Program-made: the position numbers and the translations under genes
Shown: positions 1-12,349 of the stretch, one piece after another
How the letters are laid out: every line of letters begins with the position of its first letter
How positions within the stretch are numbered: the stretch's first letter is position 1
Origin: Lycocorax pyrrhopterus obiensis
Lineage: Eukaryota > Chordata > Aves > Passeriformes > Paradisaeidae
DNA: 64,000 nucleotides
Reading direction: 5' to 3'
Assembly: GCA_014706295.1 (NCBI GenBank)
Contig: JACSVZ010000002.1
Location: 16,538,494 to 16,602,493 of the forward strand
The notes under the pieces: model-generated
What the model saw: only the letters and a program-made list of their open reading frames with translations
Database searches by the model: none
Told to the model about the DNA's origin: nothing

Positions 1-1336
1 CATCTGTGCAAACTGCTGCACTCTCTCAATCCTTGTTTGTCCTCTTGATTCCCATCTGCCCATCCTGTTTGCATCACTCCCCAGAGCCATTTCAGTCTCC
101 CAGAGTTGCTCCTGGCAAGGCCTGAACTGCATAAGCCTGTTTCACGAAAGCTGCTGGCTGCAGGCAGCAGCTTCCTGCCCTGCCTTGGGTGTCCCTGGCA
201 CCAGGAACCCCCTGTACCCTTTGATCCACGCTCAGCCATAGGCCTTGCCATTGCCACCCTTGCATGCCTCACTGACTTTCCTTAATGTTCAAGAGCAGAT
301 AATTTGTACTTTTCTCCAGTATTAAATTATTGAACAATTAAGAATTTTAATATAAAAATAAATGGTGTACATTTAATCTAGCCTGCAACCAAAACAATTA
401 TAAGAGAGAAGCTCTCTATTTGACAGCTAATAAATTGCAGCCTGAGGCCTCAAATAACAGCTCAATCAACTCAAAACTGTTCCTTTAAGATAAGGTGGTT
501 TTCTTCCTAGTCCCTCTAAACCTGTCAGTAGCACTCAAGAGCATGTATCAACCTTTGCAGATTGGCAGGCTATTACAGGACTACAGACAGCAAACAAGTT
601 TTCACAGAAATTACATCTTCTGGCAATTCACAAGGGTCTTATGCAAGTGGTGAGACAACCATATAACTCTATTTAAATATACATAGGTATTAGTGAAGGG
701 AGCCTCTAACTGGCCAAGTGTACAGGTTGCTTTGTCAGTCTTGTAGGCAGCAATAACATAGTTAACTATTTTAATAAACTTCACATATGTTCACACACAA
801 GACATGCACACTTCCCAAACATACACCAGGTCACGAAGTGCAAATGGCTAATGTTAGCCAACAGAGAGATAAGTAAAATCAAAGGAATTAAATAATCCTT
901 GCTACAGACAAAGGACTTAAATAATCCTTGCAGGATCTCAGATATACCAATTACACACATTCATACTTACGGTGAAAAAAAGCAGTCAACGTATAACTGG
1001 TCATGCAGATAACCACTGCACTGTCAAGATACTTCTGGGACTAAGAAGTGGGCAGACTAAGAGACAGAGCTTCTCACTAAGAGAAGTATTCCTAAGATGT
1101 AATATGTGTTGTAGGCTCCTAGCAAAGTAAACTCAGATCCACCTCAGATATTTGCAGTTTAGGGTACAGTTTATTTATAATTCTTAACAGCACTATCTCC
1201 AACAGAAGGAATAACAGGTGGACAACAGCCTGGAAGAAAGACTATTGGTGACTCTTTATACCACCTGTGTGCTTGCTTCCCTGCAGGCATGACTAATTGG
1301 CATGTCAACAAAAGTTGTGGGAAATGCAAGTTTTCG
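1..1336. other. Non-coding, AT-rich, nothing recognised
   Basis: No exon, RNA gene or clear repeat recognised. A short imperfect direct repeat with a 29-bp period (AATAATCCTTGC block) lies at about 880-935. Confidence 0.5.
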
Positions 1337-1412
1337 TAGAATCACAGAATAGTATGGGTTGGCAGGGACCTATGGAGATCTTCTGATTCAACTCCCCTGT
1401 TGAAGCAGGAAA
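1337..1412 (-). mobile_element. CR1 LINE 3' fragment
   Basis: The sequence tagaatcacagaatagtatg followed by ggttggcagggacc is the reverse complement of a CR1 3' end with its short tail repeats. Only about 75 bp remain. Confidence 0.75.
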
Positions 1413-3394
1413 TTAAAACTTGTCAACAGAGTTCTGTGAAAACTGGAAAGTTGAAGTGAGGCTCCAAAATACATTAGTAACGGAAGTAGAAAAAATATTA
1501 CTAAATAAGTGATTCTGTGGTGTAGATACCAGCATGCAACGATCCTTTTATTTTCTGTACTCCATGCTGCACTCCAACAAAGATTATTCTTGTTCTCTGA
1601 TTAAAAAACATCTCACAAAATGTGTTCATCTACCATTGTCAACAGGAAGGCAATATGGACTATATCCAAACAAAGATTTCAAGAGCTATCTCAGGATTTC
1701 GGTGAATGTTTGGGACTTAACAGACAAATTTAATTAAAAACAAAACCAAACCAACAAAAAGACTCCCAAACTTGCTCACCTATCAGACCAGGATGTGAAC
1801 TGATAAGATACCTCTATCTTCAATTTAACAGATCTCTGAGCTCCTGTTGTTGCCATCCTGTTCACACCCAAAAGTTTTGTGCACTGAAAAACGAAGCATC
1901 CTGTTCTAGCAAGCCTATGAGATTCCAGAGACACACTACACACTCCTATGAGTTCAATCTGGTTTAACAGGCCCCGAGCATAACCAACGCATGTGGATTA
2001 CTTCAAAACATAGCACCGATGACATTCATTTTATTTAGCTTTGTGGACACTGAAGGTGGTGACACATTTTCAGCCCGTAGCCAGAGCTAATAAATTGCTC
2101 ACCATAATGAGGTTCTCAGTCATCTACACACATAATCACTAGGGAATCACCAGAAAGACTTTGGACCATCTACACTGAATTATTTTGCTAGTGGAGTTAG
2201 TAGCTGTTTCAGAAAAAACCCTAGTCTTGATTCAGAAGCAGAATCAGTCATTTTCACCTCCCAAATGAGCACCCTCACTGCTATGCTGCAGAGCCAAGCT
2301 CCTTTGTGCTTGCCCTCTTGGCACCTTCTTGAACATCCTCATGCAGCCACTCAGCTGAAGGCACTCATACCCACGCTCAACCCTTCCTGAAGGCAATAAG
2401 AGGCTACTGAAGTTGGCACCTCTTTACCTGGTTGCTGTTCACTTCTTTTTAACTCCAGGTACACAAAATTACCCATCTGCAGCCTGTAAAACATGGGATG
2501 AACGATGCCACCCAGAGCTGTCATTTCTTCTTTCTCACTGGTAGGTAGGACTTCTTTCCACTCCTTAATCTCTGCATTGCTTGTTGTTCGGCCTCTTGAG
2601 TCTCCCATTTCCTCATCCCACTGGGGGATTATAGCCACCTACCTTTAGCTTCTGGATTCACTGTAGAGTCTGTAAGCCTATCTGCTAGGTAAGTGTCCAC
2701 CATCAAAGTCTTAAAGTCCACCTACCCACCAAATGAGTTTATCCTTTCTGGATACAGTCTTCCTTATAAATCCATAGTTGATTACTTCTAAAAGCTGTAG
2801 AAAAGCTTCAAAGTGTCAAGTGAGATGGCGTTTCTTGACAACCTATGTCATAGAAAATAAGCCTAAAAAGACACATGAACTAATCTTCATCTTCCACATA
2901 TTTTCTCAAATGACAAAAAACACCCTGAAAAATCAAGAGATGAACCAAAAAGTACCTTTGAACTTTCAAAATCCCACAGAAGATCCCATTCAGAGACAGG
3001 TATTATGCTCCAAATGAAAGCATAAAGAATATGATGCACACTTGACACAATTATCCTGTAGCAGGTAGTTACCCTGCTTCTTCCTGAGCAGGGCACTCCC
3101 TACTAGGATTATTTTCTCTTGTTTATCTTGCATGACAAGAACTCCCTGTGAGAGCAATCACAAAACAGAGGAAGGAAGACAGGTAAATACAGGAGTTCAA
3201 GGAGTCTTTGGAAGAGGAACAGCAATGTTCTGCTGTGCCAAAAAAAATTGCTCCTTTGGTCTGCCTCTCTGCGAGTTCTGTTCCACATCAACTAACAGTC
3301 CTCCCAATAAGGAAGAATGGGTTGGTTTCTTGGTCTTTTGTTTATTGATTTTTTTAACTCAAGCCATTCCCATTAAGCAAGATATCTCAAAATG
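1413..3394. other. Non-coding stretch, nothing recognised
   Basis: The short open frames on both strands show no domain, splice pattern or codon bias that suggests a gene. Confidence 0.45.
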
Positions 3395-3895
3395 GTTTGA
3401 AATATAATACTTTGGGTTGCAAGGAACTTTTAAAGGTCATCTAGTCCAAGCCCCCTGCAATGAGCAGGGATCTCTTCAACTATCAGGTTGCTGAGAGCCC
3501 TGTCCAACCAGATCTTGAATGTTTCCAGGGGTGGAGCACCCAGCACCCCTCTGGGCAACCTCTTCCTGTGTTTCACCACTATCATTGTAAAAATTTCTTC
3601 CTTATATCTACTCTGAATCTACCCTCTTTTAGTTTAAAATCAGGAGACCTTGTCCTATTACTACAAACCCTATTAAAAACCTGTCTCGGTCTTGCTTATA
3701 AGCCTCCTTTAAGTATTGAAAGGACACAACAAGGTCTTCCTGGAGCCTTTTCTTCTCCAGGCTGAACAACCCCAACTCTCTCAGAGCTATTTCATTGCTT
3801 TGATCTTTTTGTGGCCCTCCTCTGTACCCCCTCCAACAGGTTCATGTCTCTCCTGCGCTGAGGACTCCAGAGTTGAATGCAGTATTCCAGGACAG
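3395..3895 (-). mobile_element. CR1 LINE, 3' part
   Basis: Reads as reverse-complement CR1: ggttgcaaggaacttttaaa at the 3' end, then tgagagccctgtccaaccag, then ttctccaggctgaacaaccc and gagttgaatgcagtattcca. It breaks off at about 3895 and seems to continue at about 4641. Confidence 0.8.
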
Positions 3896-4640
3896 TATCA
3901 CAGATTAAGTGATGCACTTCACCCGTAAGAGAGAAGTAGCAATATGTTTATTGATATAAACAAGCAATTTAACAAAGTCTGATAGTAAATGTGACAGTGG
4001 TTTAACAAGATTTAATTCAAGGTACACTTCATTTTTTACTGCATGAAGGACAGAGTCAGACAAAACTGTCAGGGACACCCTCCTGTTGAGTCACGAGGTC
4101 CAGAAAGACCCCTTGCTTTCTAAACTGCTTTCCAAGGGGCATTTAGATGCAGCTGGATGCAGACTTAGCCTCAGACTAGGTCAATGGTTTATGCCTCAAG
4201 GATAATCTGTGCACAATCAATCCTCTATATCACTCAGCTATGATTTCAAAGCTTAGCATGCTATTAATCACTTACCAACGATCTGTTGCAGTAAGAAGTC
4301 TCTCAGCCACAAGGAATAGACCTGAGAGGCATTCCTGCTCAAGGGGAGATCCTGGCATGTAGTTCACTCCCATGCAGGACAGCTCAATGGGCCCAGGCTC
4401 TCCACTATTCATGAAATAAGAAGATTGACTTACAGTCATACTTACATGCCAGATGTAGTTTGGGTTGTTGCACGCTCAAGTAGCCCTGAGCTGTTGAGCA
4501 AAACTAACTGCTCTTAGATCTTGAGCAAGATTTAGGGCCCTTAGCTGTTGTGTTGTTATCTGCAAGTCAGACACAGCCATCACAACCACCACCGGTGGCT
4601 ATTACTTTAGCAGAAAAAGGCAGGGTGGGGACCACGCTGT
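3896..4640 (-). mobile_element. Probable solo LTR inserted in a CR1
   Basis: About 745 bp interrupt a CR1 copy at matching consensus positions. On the minus strand there is AATAAA at about 3948-3953 followed by about 55 bases to the edge, as expected for R-U5 of an LTR. Exact termini and the target duplication were not resolved, so the family is open. Confidence 0.45.
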
Positions 4641-5165
4641 CAGAGTGGCGTCTCATAAGAGGAAAGCAGAGGGGCAGAATCACCTTTCTCAATTTACTGG
4701 CCACACATCTTTTGATGTAGCTCAGGATGCAGTTGTCTTTCTGGGCTGCGAGTACACATTCCTGGCTAAGAGCAGCCTCTTGTCCACCAGTGTATCCTGA
4801 GTTGTCTCAGCAGGGCTGCTCTCATTCCCTTCATCCTCCAGCCTGTATTGGTACCAGAGATTGTCCCAACCCAGGTACAGAACCTTGCACTTGGCCTTGT
4901 GGACCCTCATGAGATTCCCATGGGACTACTTCTCAATCTTGTCCAGCTCCCTCTAGATGGCATCCTATCCTTCAGGGCTGTCAACCACACCACTGAGCTT
5001 GGTGTCATCTACAAATTTGCTGAGGGTGTGCTCAACCCCACTGTCTATGCCATTGATAAAGGTATTAAATAGTACTGATCCCAATTTGGAAGCTTGATGA
5101 CACCACTCATCACTAATCTCCATTTGGATATTGAACCATTCAGCACTAGTCTCTTGTTGTGGAAA
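4641..5165 (-). mobile_element. CR1 LINE, continuation upstream of the inserted LTR
   Basis: Reverse-complement CR1: gcagaggggcagaatcacc, ttctgggctgcgagtacaca, accttgcacttggccttgtg, cttggtgtcatctacaaat. It continues the copy at 3395-3895. Confidence 0.8.
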
Positions 5166-5373
5166 TTTGGCTTTTCCTAAAAACTTGTTTTGGTAACCCT
5201 GTAGCCTTAGAATGAGCCAGAAGAAACCAGAGAGCTGCGTTTTTGCTTTACGGACAGAAAAGTTCTTTAGAAGACATTATTCTTCTAAACAGACTTCATG
5301 GAAATGGCAGTGAATGCCGATTTACATACTAATCTGGCACACATAAATTGAAGCCTCTTTACCTAGAACTGCC

Positions 5374-5593
5374 TGTTGTGATAAGGAGTGACACAGATTC
5401 CCCAGGCAAGTGCAAAGGAGAGCCGCTTTATTACAAAAACCTGGCCTTTTTAAGCAGTTAGCCGGTTATCAGTTTACATAGTTTTAAGGCATAACAAACA
5501 TAATTCAACCAACCACCATACACCACGATGTGAGCACGCGACAATACGCAGCATGTTTTTCTACCCCTAATTCAGCTGTGTCTCTTTTCCACA
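5374..5593 (-). mobile_element. Probable short LTR
   Basis: Minus-strand unit that starts TGTGGAAAAG and ends ATCACAACA, with AATAAA about 60 bases before its end (TTTATT on + at about 5429). About 220 bp, TG...CA ends. No matching target duplication was found, so the borders are tentative. Confidence 0.5.
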
Positions 5594-5601
5594 GTATAGG
5601 A

Positions 5602-6257
5602 TGTTTGTCGGTTTGGACGGTCGGGACGGATGGAGACGAGAGATCTCTGAAGTCAGGTCTTAGAGCATGAGGTTTATTGCAAAGGGCGTGGGTACAGGGG
5701 GCCTGCTTGGAGCTGCCAGCTGCAGCTCGAAGCAGGCCAGAAAAGCAAATGAGAGCAAGAGAGGCAGTAGAGAGAGAGAGACTTTAAGCAAGAGCAAGAG
5801 CAGGAGTAAGAGTGCAAGAGAGAGAGAGCAGTAGAAGTGGAAGCAGTAGAAGTGAGCAGTTCTCATTTACAATACAATAAATCATCTTCTGTCTTGAATA
5901 TTCTAATTTTCATCAACCAATCTAGTACAAACTACAAATCCTATAGCATTTACATACAGCCTATAAGAATCATTGCATTACCATACTGCGTTACATTTTA
6001 AACTCTAAAACTACTCTTTGGACCCCTTCTGCCAAGCTAGCAGGGTCTGCTCTGACCCTTGGACCTGTTTTCAAGCAGAGGGTATTGTTCAATCAAGAGG
6101 GGATTACCTTCAGTGGCCATACCATTGTTTTCCAGTTGTTCAGTAACCAAGGCCTGGTATCTCAAAGTATGCTTTCATTTCTATCTGGTTCATAGTTTCT
6201 ATATTCTCAGCATCTTTTGCTAGGCAATATGGCTTTCCTGTTTCATCTTCCCCAACA
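5602..6257 (-). mobile_element. LTR of an avian endogenous retrovirus
   Basis: Minus-strand unit of about 656 bp from TGTTGGGGAAGATGAAACAG to CCGACAAACA, with TG...CA ends and AATAAA about 80 bases from the 3' end (gcaataaacctc). It contains a pyrimidine-rich CTTCTACTGC stretch (purine-rich on +, about 5745-5860). A solo LTR; no coding region is attached. Confidence 0.65.
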
Positions 6258-6443
6258 CCACAGTCTTTTTCTACTTAGTTGAAGTAACAGGCCTCAGCCA
6301 TGATTTTACAAAGGCAACAAGGCCTTCATTTTATAAGGTTTTACCTATATACAACAACTGCCCACCCACTCTAGATGATGACAGTATAAGGATCTACTCA
6401 CATGGGAGATGAGTCTCTAAGTGCCTTTAACAGTTTATGGAGA

Positions 6444-7495
6444 TCTGGTGTGCTGGTTTTGGCTGGGATAGTTAACTTTCTTCACAGTGGCTGACATGGG
6501 GCTGTGCTATGGATTTGTGCTCAGCAGAGTTGATAATATAGAGATGTTTTTGTTATTGCTGAGCAGGGCTTACACAGAGCCAAGGCCTTTTCTGCTTTTT
6601 GTACCACCACTCTGGCAAGGAAGCTGGGGGTGCCTGGGAGGTTGGGAGTAGATACAGCTGGGACAGGTGACCGAAACTGACCAATATATGGGATATTCCA
6701 TACCATATGACACCATGCACAGTACATAAAGCTGGGGAGTAAAAGGAGGAAGGGGTGGGGGAGACACAACACATTTGGAGTGATGGCCTTTGTCTTCCCA
6801 AGTAACGATTGCACATGATGGGGTCCTGCTCTCCTGGAGATGGCTGAACACACCTACCTGCCCATGGGAAGCAGTGAATTAATTCCCTGGTTTGCTCTGC
6901 TTGTTTGCACAGCTTTTGCTTTCCCTCTTAAACTGTCTTTATCTCAGGCCATGATTTTTCTATCTTTTTTTCTTCCAATTCTCTCTCCTGATCCTGCAGG
7001 TAAGGGAGTGAGCGAGCAGCTGTCTGGGGCTTGGCTGCTGAGTGGGGTTAAACCACATAGTCCTTTTTTTGTGCCCAAGATGGGGCTTGAAGGGTTTGAG
7101 GTAATGACAGATCCAATTGGGATGTGCTAGACTGAATTTATATCTGTTACTGCTGTTTAGCTGGTAATGAGTGGGCACCTGTGCTTGCCATGGGGCTGAC
7201 TTTCCTGACTGCATGTTAGACCCTAGTGCTACTTAGTGGCTGCTTTTTGCTTTTTGCTTTTGCTGCTTCCTGTAGTGCTCTGCTACTTACCACCTTATGG
7301 AATTGTGCCTGGGAACATCGTGATAACAGCCATGGCAATGTGCTTGGGCTGGCAGGTGGCCAAGGTGCTCCTGCTGTTTCTGCGCCGCTGCACTGGACAG
7401 GCTGGAACATTGGTCTGAACCTGAGCTGAAATTCAGAGGGAGTGAGCAGCTGCGTGGTGCTTGGTTGCTGGCTGAGGTTAAATCACGACATCTGG
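6444..7495 (+). mobile_element. ERVL-type provirus, internally deleted, with 5-bp target duplication
   Basis: The 5' LTR starts at 6449 with TGTGCTGGTTTTGGCTGGGA, a sequence common in avian ERVL elements, and ends near 7057 (ggttaaaccaca). It is followed by a primer-site-like stretch (tgtgcccaagatggggctt) and about 350 bp of leader-like sequence. A short repeat of the LTR 3' end (gggagtgagcagctgcgtgg to aaatcacgaca) lies at about 7436-7490. TCTGG flanks both sides (6444-6448 and 7491-7495), fitting the 5-bp duplication of ERVL. Nearly all coding sequence and most of the 3' LTR are gone. Age cannot be given without the family consensus. Confidence 0.75.
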
Positions 7496-9600
7496 TCAAC
7501 AAAGGGAGTGGAGCATTGAAGAGAGGCAGCTGTTGGACCAGTGCAAGTGGTCACTGCACTCCCACTCCAAGTGGATGCAATGAACATGAGGAATGGCCCG
7601 GAAAGGAAGGAAATAGACTCTTTCAGTTAGAGGATAATTCCTATCCAAGAAAAGTAAAGGGAAAGAAAGGCAGCCAGCATTACATTTGTAATTACAATTA
7701 GTAATCTGAGAGCATTGCTAACTGAACAGGAGTGATTTCCCTGGACCATATTCCAGTAGCTGACTAGTGAGGAAAAAGAAAAGGGTGAAGAAAGATGAAA
7801 GTACAAGGCAAAGACCAAGGTGGGATCAGGATGCACTCTGCTTCATTTATGAGAAGTAATATTGAATGTGGCTGTCAATACTTAGGGACCAAAAACTTTT
7901 TTTTCTAAGGATATGAAGTCTCCATGTGACATGTCAGCATTCTAGGAAACACAGTCCCAAGCTGAAAGGAATGCAAGAAGCTGAAATTCTCTACGGCGTT
8001 TCATTATATTGTATGTAAAGCAGGTCCTGACATCTTTGCAAACATTCTGGCTCACAAAATGAAGTTAAAACCACACATTGATAAAAATATACAGGCACAG
8101 ATAGAGCCAGACAAGCAGACTTCCATGTTTGCACCAGCAACAGAAGAAGATAATACTCTGACATGCACACCCATAATAAATCAACATATGCCAGGAGAGA
8201 CTGGATTAACCTGACAAGAGGACACGTTCTCTAACATCCTGTTGGCACAGGAACGCTGTGGAGCAGAAGGGCAATGTTACATTAGTTGTGTGTTTGGCAG
8301 AAAATTTCCCTGACAGGGAAGTATAACATTTCCTTCCACTAAATGAAATGGGGAGGGATTTGAATATCTTCCATGGATAACAGAATAAATGCTCACATTA
8401 GCAGTATCTTTGTTGTGTCTCTGAGCTCTAAAAAATTAGCGTTCAGTTCATGTTCAGATCAGTATTCTCTGATATATAAATATTCAATATAATAAGGTAG
8501 TGTTTAAAATAAAAGCTAACAAAAAATTTCAAGCAGACAATTTCCTTGATGAAATCAGGAGTAAAAGAGAGGTACTTTGTTTTACTCTGTGATTTTCTCC
8601 ATAAATAATGTGCTTACAGTTCCTGAAGATCTCTGGGACCTGACTGACCATTTTATGAGGAAAATATAAACATGTATGCAATAGAAAAGGAGTCTACAAA
8701 GACAACATACTCCCTAGTAATAACATCTGAACAAAGAGGCAAACCTTTTGCAGTTCTCATGGAAGTAAGTTGGGAAATCATTGGCGTACCTTAAGGAAAG
8801 TGAAATTTTATGGACCCTTTATAAGGATGTACAAGCACAAAAGCTGATTAGGTTCTTTGGTAGTGCCATGTTACATCATATCATTGCCTTCCAGGGTTTT
8901 ATGCAGTCTTAATGGAAAATCTCATGATTATGAAATCACTGTGGAGACAGGAATTTTCCTTTAAGTTAGCTTGGAAAGAAATATTCCCAGAGTTAAGGTT
9001 ATAAAATCTGGCAGCTCACCTTGTCTGGTATCCTACACTGATAAGCTGAAATTCTGTCCATCATGATAATGTTCAATTGAAACAGACAGTTTCTAACCAC
9101 AGTATCACCCAGACAGTTAAAACACTTAGGCACCTTCATTCTTCCCAAAAACAAAAATGAAAAAACAAATGAATGCAGCCTCATCACGCAGCAGAGGAGC
9201 CACTCATCCTGCCAGCACCCAGCACGTGGCAATTTCACAGCATCACCATGCGCTCCCAAAGCAAAGGAAAAGCAAACAAACATTTGTTACAAATAAACAT
9301 CTGTTAGTTCTGGGTCCTGGTACCAGAATAACTTCTGAGTTCTCTTTGGAATCTTATATTGTAGACAGACAAGCCACTCTAGAGGAAAACAGGAATTCAC
9401 CTCCCATCCTACTGCCCCCGTCACCTGGCCACCCCCATCATTCCTTTGTGGGCATTTTCCTGAAGGCCAAGGGAAATGTGATCCTCTCTTGCACACTGGC
9501 TGGTGAAGGCACAGAGGGCACACATCTCCCACTGGCAGCCCCCAGCTTGACAATTAAACCACTCCCTTTGGACACAGGGCTTTGAGGCGCTGCATTTTCC
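7496..9600. other. Non-coding stretch, nothing recognised
   Basis: No clear gene or repeat family was recognised. A 142-codon frame at 9157-9585 has no recognisable domain and is regarded as chance. Confidence 0.4.
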
Positions 9601-9615
9601 ATATGCATGGAAAGG

Positions 9616-9721
9616 ATAGGGTCGGATAGGATAAGATAGGATAGCATAGCATAGCACAGCATAGAATAGCATAGCATAGCATGGCATGGCATAGCATAGC
9701 ATGGCATGGCATAGCATAGGA
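9616..9721. repeat. Pentanucleotide array (ATAGC/ATGGC/ATAGG variants)
   Basis: About 21 tandem 5-bp units, first mostly GATAG and then CATAG and CATGG variants. Open frames across it are repeat artefacts. Confidence 0.9.
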
Positions 9722-10234
9722 TACAACTGCTCTGTCAGGTGCTGTGGGGGACACTGTAAAGATCAAGTCCATCAAATTTCCTTCATAAATGGCACCAGCA
9801 TAATTATGCTGCATTACGGTGGAAGAAATGGGATAGAATGATGTCACTTTGTCTTACTCCAGTGTCCAGTGTGTCTCACACAATTGGCAAAGCACTTTCC
9901 AAGGGCAGCCTGGATGCACTTGGAAATGCCCCTCTGTCCTGGCATTCCAAAGAGAGGGTCAGAAATAAGCCATCTATGCTCTGATGGAGAACTTGGAACT
10001 ACAAACATCCATTCCTGATGTAAGAACACAGCTCTGCATTTTGAAATTAAAATACACCATGCTTTCTGAGACTTGGTTGTGTTGCACTTCACCACAGTCT
10101 ACCACTGAGATCAAAGACTTCATGAAAATAGAAAAACAAGAGGAATTAATTCCTTAGCTTCTTCAGAGCTGCACTGGTGTTCACAGCTTATTGTACAACT
10201 TTTCTAGGCTACCTCTATAGTAAGAATCAAACCA

Positions 10235-10430
10235 AGACCTTTTTACAGCGAGAATTCTCAGGTACTGGAACAGGTTGCCCAGACAGATTGTGGAGTATCC
10301 ACCAGTGAAGATGTTCAAAACTGGACTGGACAATGTCCTCAGCAACCTGCTCTAGTTGACCCTTCAGCAGGGCAGGGTGGACTAGATCTCTAGACAGCTC
10401 TCCAAACAGAACTATTCTGTGAAATTTAGT
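10235..10430 (+). mobile_element. CR1 LINE 3' fragment
   Basis: Forward CR1: ctggaacaggttgcccagac, gaagatgttcaaaactggac, cagcaacctgctctag, then gaactattctgtgaaa at the end. Confidence 0.75.
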
Positions 10431-11094
10431 TTGTTTTACAATTAGTTGCAACATTTTGATTTCCTATTTTTTCATTAAAGCAGACAGCTGAGAAATTAAA
10501 GGTAGCTAAAGAACAATATTAACATAACTTAAAATAAAGCACAGAAAAATTGTCATTTCTCCTTTGTAAACTAAACCTTCCAAACAATAGAACATACAAG
10601 CTAGAATTCCTGACAAGGTTTTCAAGAAATTGGGAAAACTTACATGAAATGCTATCTCACGGCATTTTACTTCAAATAACATGATTGCAAAAGATCTTTG
10701 CAGTTATATAAGGAAATTACTTTAGGCTAAAGGGATTTATTGAAAGGACAGAAATCACAAAGATGTTTTCTTCCTATGAAACACAGAGCAGATAGAGATT
10801 TTCATTAATGCACGCTTGGAAATAATTACTCATGGAGCTGAGAAACTAAAAAGTGCTAAGTTTGTTGACATCCCTTCCTCCTTATTTCGTAAGCATTTAT
10901 TTTAAGTCTATATTCACCACCCAGACAACTAAGCATGAGTTAGTAGTGTATGAACATGAGTCAACAACACAACCTTGTGGTGGTGACAGGCAACCACATT
11001 GGGGGCTGCATTAGCAAGAGTGATTGTCTTCCTCCATTCAGCACCAGAACTCGTCATCACTACGGTGCTCAGGGCAAAGCTCCCTAGTACAAAA

Positions 11095-11365
11095 GAGATA
11101 CCAGCTCACTGGAGTGAGACCAGTGGAGGGGCACCGTGATGGCTGAGTCCTAGAGCACCCAATGCACCAGGGCACAGGACCTAGATCTAGTCTGGAGATG
11201 ACTATGGGTGGGGCAGCATCTTCTTGCTGTCTTCAGACATGTGATGGGAAGGTACAGGGAAGACACAGCCAGGCTGCTCTCAGACATATCTTGGGAAAGA
11301 ACAAGGACCAACTGTCACAAATTGTATGAGAGAAATTCCAGTTAGATATTGTCACGGGCAAAACC
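11095..11365 (+). mobile_element. Degraded CR1 LINE fragment
   Basis: Forward CR1-like stretch: gtggaggggcaccgtgatgg, agccaggctgctctcagac, then agagaaattccagttagat. Diverged, so the edges are approximate. Confidence 0.55.
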
Positions 11366-11449
11366 TGTTTATTCCTTCAGAGAATTTCCATGAATTTAAT
11401 TTATTTGCCAATTAACAATCTATTAATTAGAGATTCTGGTATCAAGGGA

Positions 11450-11739
11450 TGTCGCTAGCTAGCAGAGACCGAGGAAGAAAGCGACATGGACTGTTTAGGG
11501 TGAGAAGAAACCAACCCTTTATTAATTTACAAATTCGCTTATATACCTTAGCATGCTGGACTGACATAAGGTTATTGGTTCGCTGACCAACCACCCCCCA
11601 GAGGGATTGGCTGAACCCAACAACACTTACTTCAGATATTTTCTCCTTGGTATCATAACAATACCGTAGTTTACAAAATCTCTCAACTGTTTTCCCGTAG
11701 CGTCCGTGAGAAAGCAAGGCTTTCACACAGACGCTGTCA
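11450..11739 (-). mobile_element. Short LTR with promoter and poly(A) motifs
   Basis: Minus-strand unit of 290 bp from TGACAGCGTCTGTG to GCTAGCGACA with TG...CA ends. It holds a TATA box (gtatataagcg) and, about 30 bases on, AATAAA (ttaataaaggg). Size and layout fit a class II (ERVK-like) LTR. A target duplication was not found. Confidence 0.65.
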
Positions 11740-12349
11740 GAAAACTGAGAAATCTCTCTGCAGCCAGGCCTTCAGCAGTCACAAAGGGAGACCCAAAAAA
11801 CCAACCAACCCTCAGGAAAAAAACCTGCTTTCCTTCATACACATCTTCCCCCCGCCCTCCAGACCTTTTTCTCCTCAGTCCCCTCACCCCAGGCCATGCT
11901 CAGGTCCTTTGCTGAGGCACTGGCCAGCGCAGGAGACTGGGACCAGCACACACGTGGCCGGTTTCTTCACTGGCAGCAGCTTCTCCAGGCTGCACCTTTC
12001 AGCTCCTGCTCTAGCAAAACCTTGGATCCAACCCCTGCCCAGGTATCCTCTTCTCTCTTCCCTCCTCCTGATCCAGTGTGGATTTCTTCCCTCCTTCTCC
12101 TTCCGCCCTGGCCTTGTTTCTCCTTCTGCTTAGTGTTTGCCACCCTCACTTTAAGGCACTTTCCCAGAGGTGCCACAGACTCCCCTGAGGATGGGCCCAG
12201 CCATGCCTTAAGTTGGGTCTGTTGGATCCTACTGGCATCAACTTCGACCAGCTCAGGGCAGGCCTGGTCTCTCGTCACAGAGGCCACCCCTGCAGACCCT
12301 CTACCAAAACCTTCACATTTATGAGGGGACAAATCACAATGAAGTAGTC

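Noticed and set aside
9157..9585. A 142-codon open frame on the + strand
   Set aside because: No recognisable domain, no splice context, and low-complexity His/Pro/Ser content. An overlapping minus-strand frame of similar size suggests chance.
9421..9847. Three minus-strand frames with MPCYAMPCHAML-type repeats
   Set aside because: Direct translation of the pentamer array in three frames.
11896..12332. Overlapping frames of 142 (+) and 121 (-) codons
   Set aside because: GC-rich sequence next to CR1 and LTR remnants; the peptides are Pro/Ser-rich or Gly/Arg-rich without a domain.
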